The translations under genes were made by a program, and so were the position numbers. From NCBI GenBank assembly GCA_914767885.1, contig CAJZBQ010000036.1, positions 682,001-746,000 of the forward strand: a stretch of DNA of 64,000 bases, given 5' to 3'. The first letter of the stretch is position 1, and each line of letters starts with the position of its first letter. Below the pieces are notes generated by a model, which was not told the origin of the DNA, ran no database searches, and worked only from the letters and a program-made list of their open reading frames with translations. The stretch comes from Blepharisma stoltei (lineage: Eukaryota > Ciliophora > Heterotrichea > Heterotrichida > Blepharismidae). Below, in pieces: positions 63,423 to 64,000 of the stretch.

Positions 63423-63813
63423 TACCCCCCCCCCCCCTCCGTGAGCGAACAAAAAAATTTTGTTCGCTCACGGAGGGGGTTAATTTTTTTTTTTTAAAAA
63501 AAATTTATATATAAATTTTATAAAAAATATTTTTTTCGAAATTTAAAAAAAATCCTAATTTGCAAAAATTGGGAAGCAAATATTAATTTAATTTGCAAAA
63601 TTTATGTTTTAAAACGCAATTTGTTTTAAAATTAAACAGAATTAGCTCTAGATTTCATTATACTAATTATCACTTATATATCAAAATTTTTTTCCATTAA
63701 AATTTTTTCTATTAAAAAAAATTTTTGTTCACTCACGGAGGGTGGGTTTTTGGTCAAAAAATGGCGATTTTTCTAATGGTTTTGTTCGCTCACGGAGGGG
63801 GGGGGGGGAGTTA
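63423..63813. mobile_element. M1 MITE, best-preserved copy
   Basis: 391 bp between TA sites. Perfect hairpin at the left (CCTCCGTGAGCGAAC / GTTCGCTCACGGAGG around AAAAAAATTTT), inner CTCACGGAGGGTGGG copy and right end CTCACGGAGGGG with a long G run. The nearly intact arms suggest recent spread. Confidence 0.95.
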
Positions 63814-64000
63814 ATAAAACTAATAACTCTTTCTACAAAAGCAAATTGTGGAGTAGTTGAGACCATATGGAACAAGGATTTCTAAAGGAAAAACTTGCTG
63901 ATGATGAATGCTTTAATCATTATTGTCAAAAGGAATTATTAAAATTCTGATCATACTCTTCATCAGAAAATTAATAAAATTCTGGCAACTATCATTTTTT

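Noticed and set aside
2481-63813. Regularly recurring CTCACGGAGGG motifs as a CRISPR-like array
   Set aside because: Spacing is irregular, copies are in both orientations and belong to MITE ends in a eukaryotic genome.
1-64000. Telomere repeats or a minichromosome end
   Set aside because: No tandem CCCTAA-type array at either edge; the TAATCC runs are short retroposon tails flanked by TSDs.

Overview
This looks like a germline (micronuclear) contig from a heterotrich ciliate of the Blepharisma type. Four lines of sequence evidence support this. (1) UGA is read as tryptophan: TGA falls at invariant Trp positions such as the WDTAGQ motif of a Rab GTPase and the DPWL end of a kinase domain, and only TAA/TAG end genes. 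(2) Introns are 15 nt (once 16 nt), GT...AG, as known from heterotrichs. (3) Almost every gene is broken by non-coding DNA that can be deleted exactly, usually between two TA dinucleotides or two copies of a target-site duplication (TSD). After deletion the frames close; the rebuilt lengths I checked are multiples of three. (4) The DNA is AT-rich, with short intergenic spaces between genes and dense mobile elements. I could run no search, so the genus is an inference.

Layout. 1-5.7 kb: METTL16-like methyltransferase (partial), Mediator-20-like protein, a mitochondrial-type membrane protein, an axonemal HF-repeat protein and a Sel1-repeat locus. 5.7-10.1 kb: two heavily interrupted genes. 11.6-15.9 kb: HSF transcription factor, a GC-rich nested repeat, VPS26 and a mannose-6-phosphate-receptor-like protein. 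16-24.4 kb: CCDC33-like coiled-coil protein, p62/NBR1-like autophagy receptor, an unknown protein and a DYRK kinase. 25.5-29.7 kb: SPT3-like protein and NRF-6-type acyltransferase. 30.9-37.9 kb: eIF5A, PAP2-like protein, TMEM230-like protein, an RBR-RING/PARP fusion, neutral-sphingomyelinase-like enzyme and a Rab5-interacting-family protein. 40.5-48.7 kb: Cys/His-repeat protein, WGR-WGR-SAM protein, p24 cargo receptor, PH-domain kinase, BCD1 snoRNP factor and an unknown protein. 49-52 kb: three paralogous small acylated proteins. 52.8-61.1 kb: a WD40/solenoid/lectin-like protein, a Rab GTPase and acyl-CoA oxidase. 61.1-64 kb: mostly non-coding.

Mobile DNA. I distinguish five MITE-like families. 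M1 has TIRs with CTCACGGAGGG (at least 13 copies, five inside exons). M2 has ends with AATTTAAAGGGG. M3 has ATTTGTCCAATTTTCTAG arms. M4 has TTRAGCACC ends. M5 has CTTGAATAGCCC ends. In addition about 14 retroposon-like insertions (R1-R14), mostly 300-600 bp and relatively GC-rich, carry TSDs of 8-18 bp and, in several copies, simple-repeat tails such as (TAATCC)n. Eleven of them sit inside coding sequence, and deleting each with one TSD copy restores the protein (for R3 two reading-frame endings are possible). The most striking cases are an M2 element splitting a 15-nt intron of the DYRK kinase, and retroposons with TA-less TSDs in exons. Together they suggest that germline genes here tolerate transposon insertion because DNA is removed during macronuclear development.
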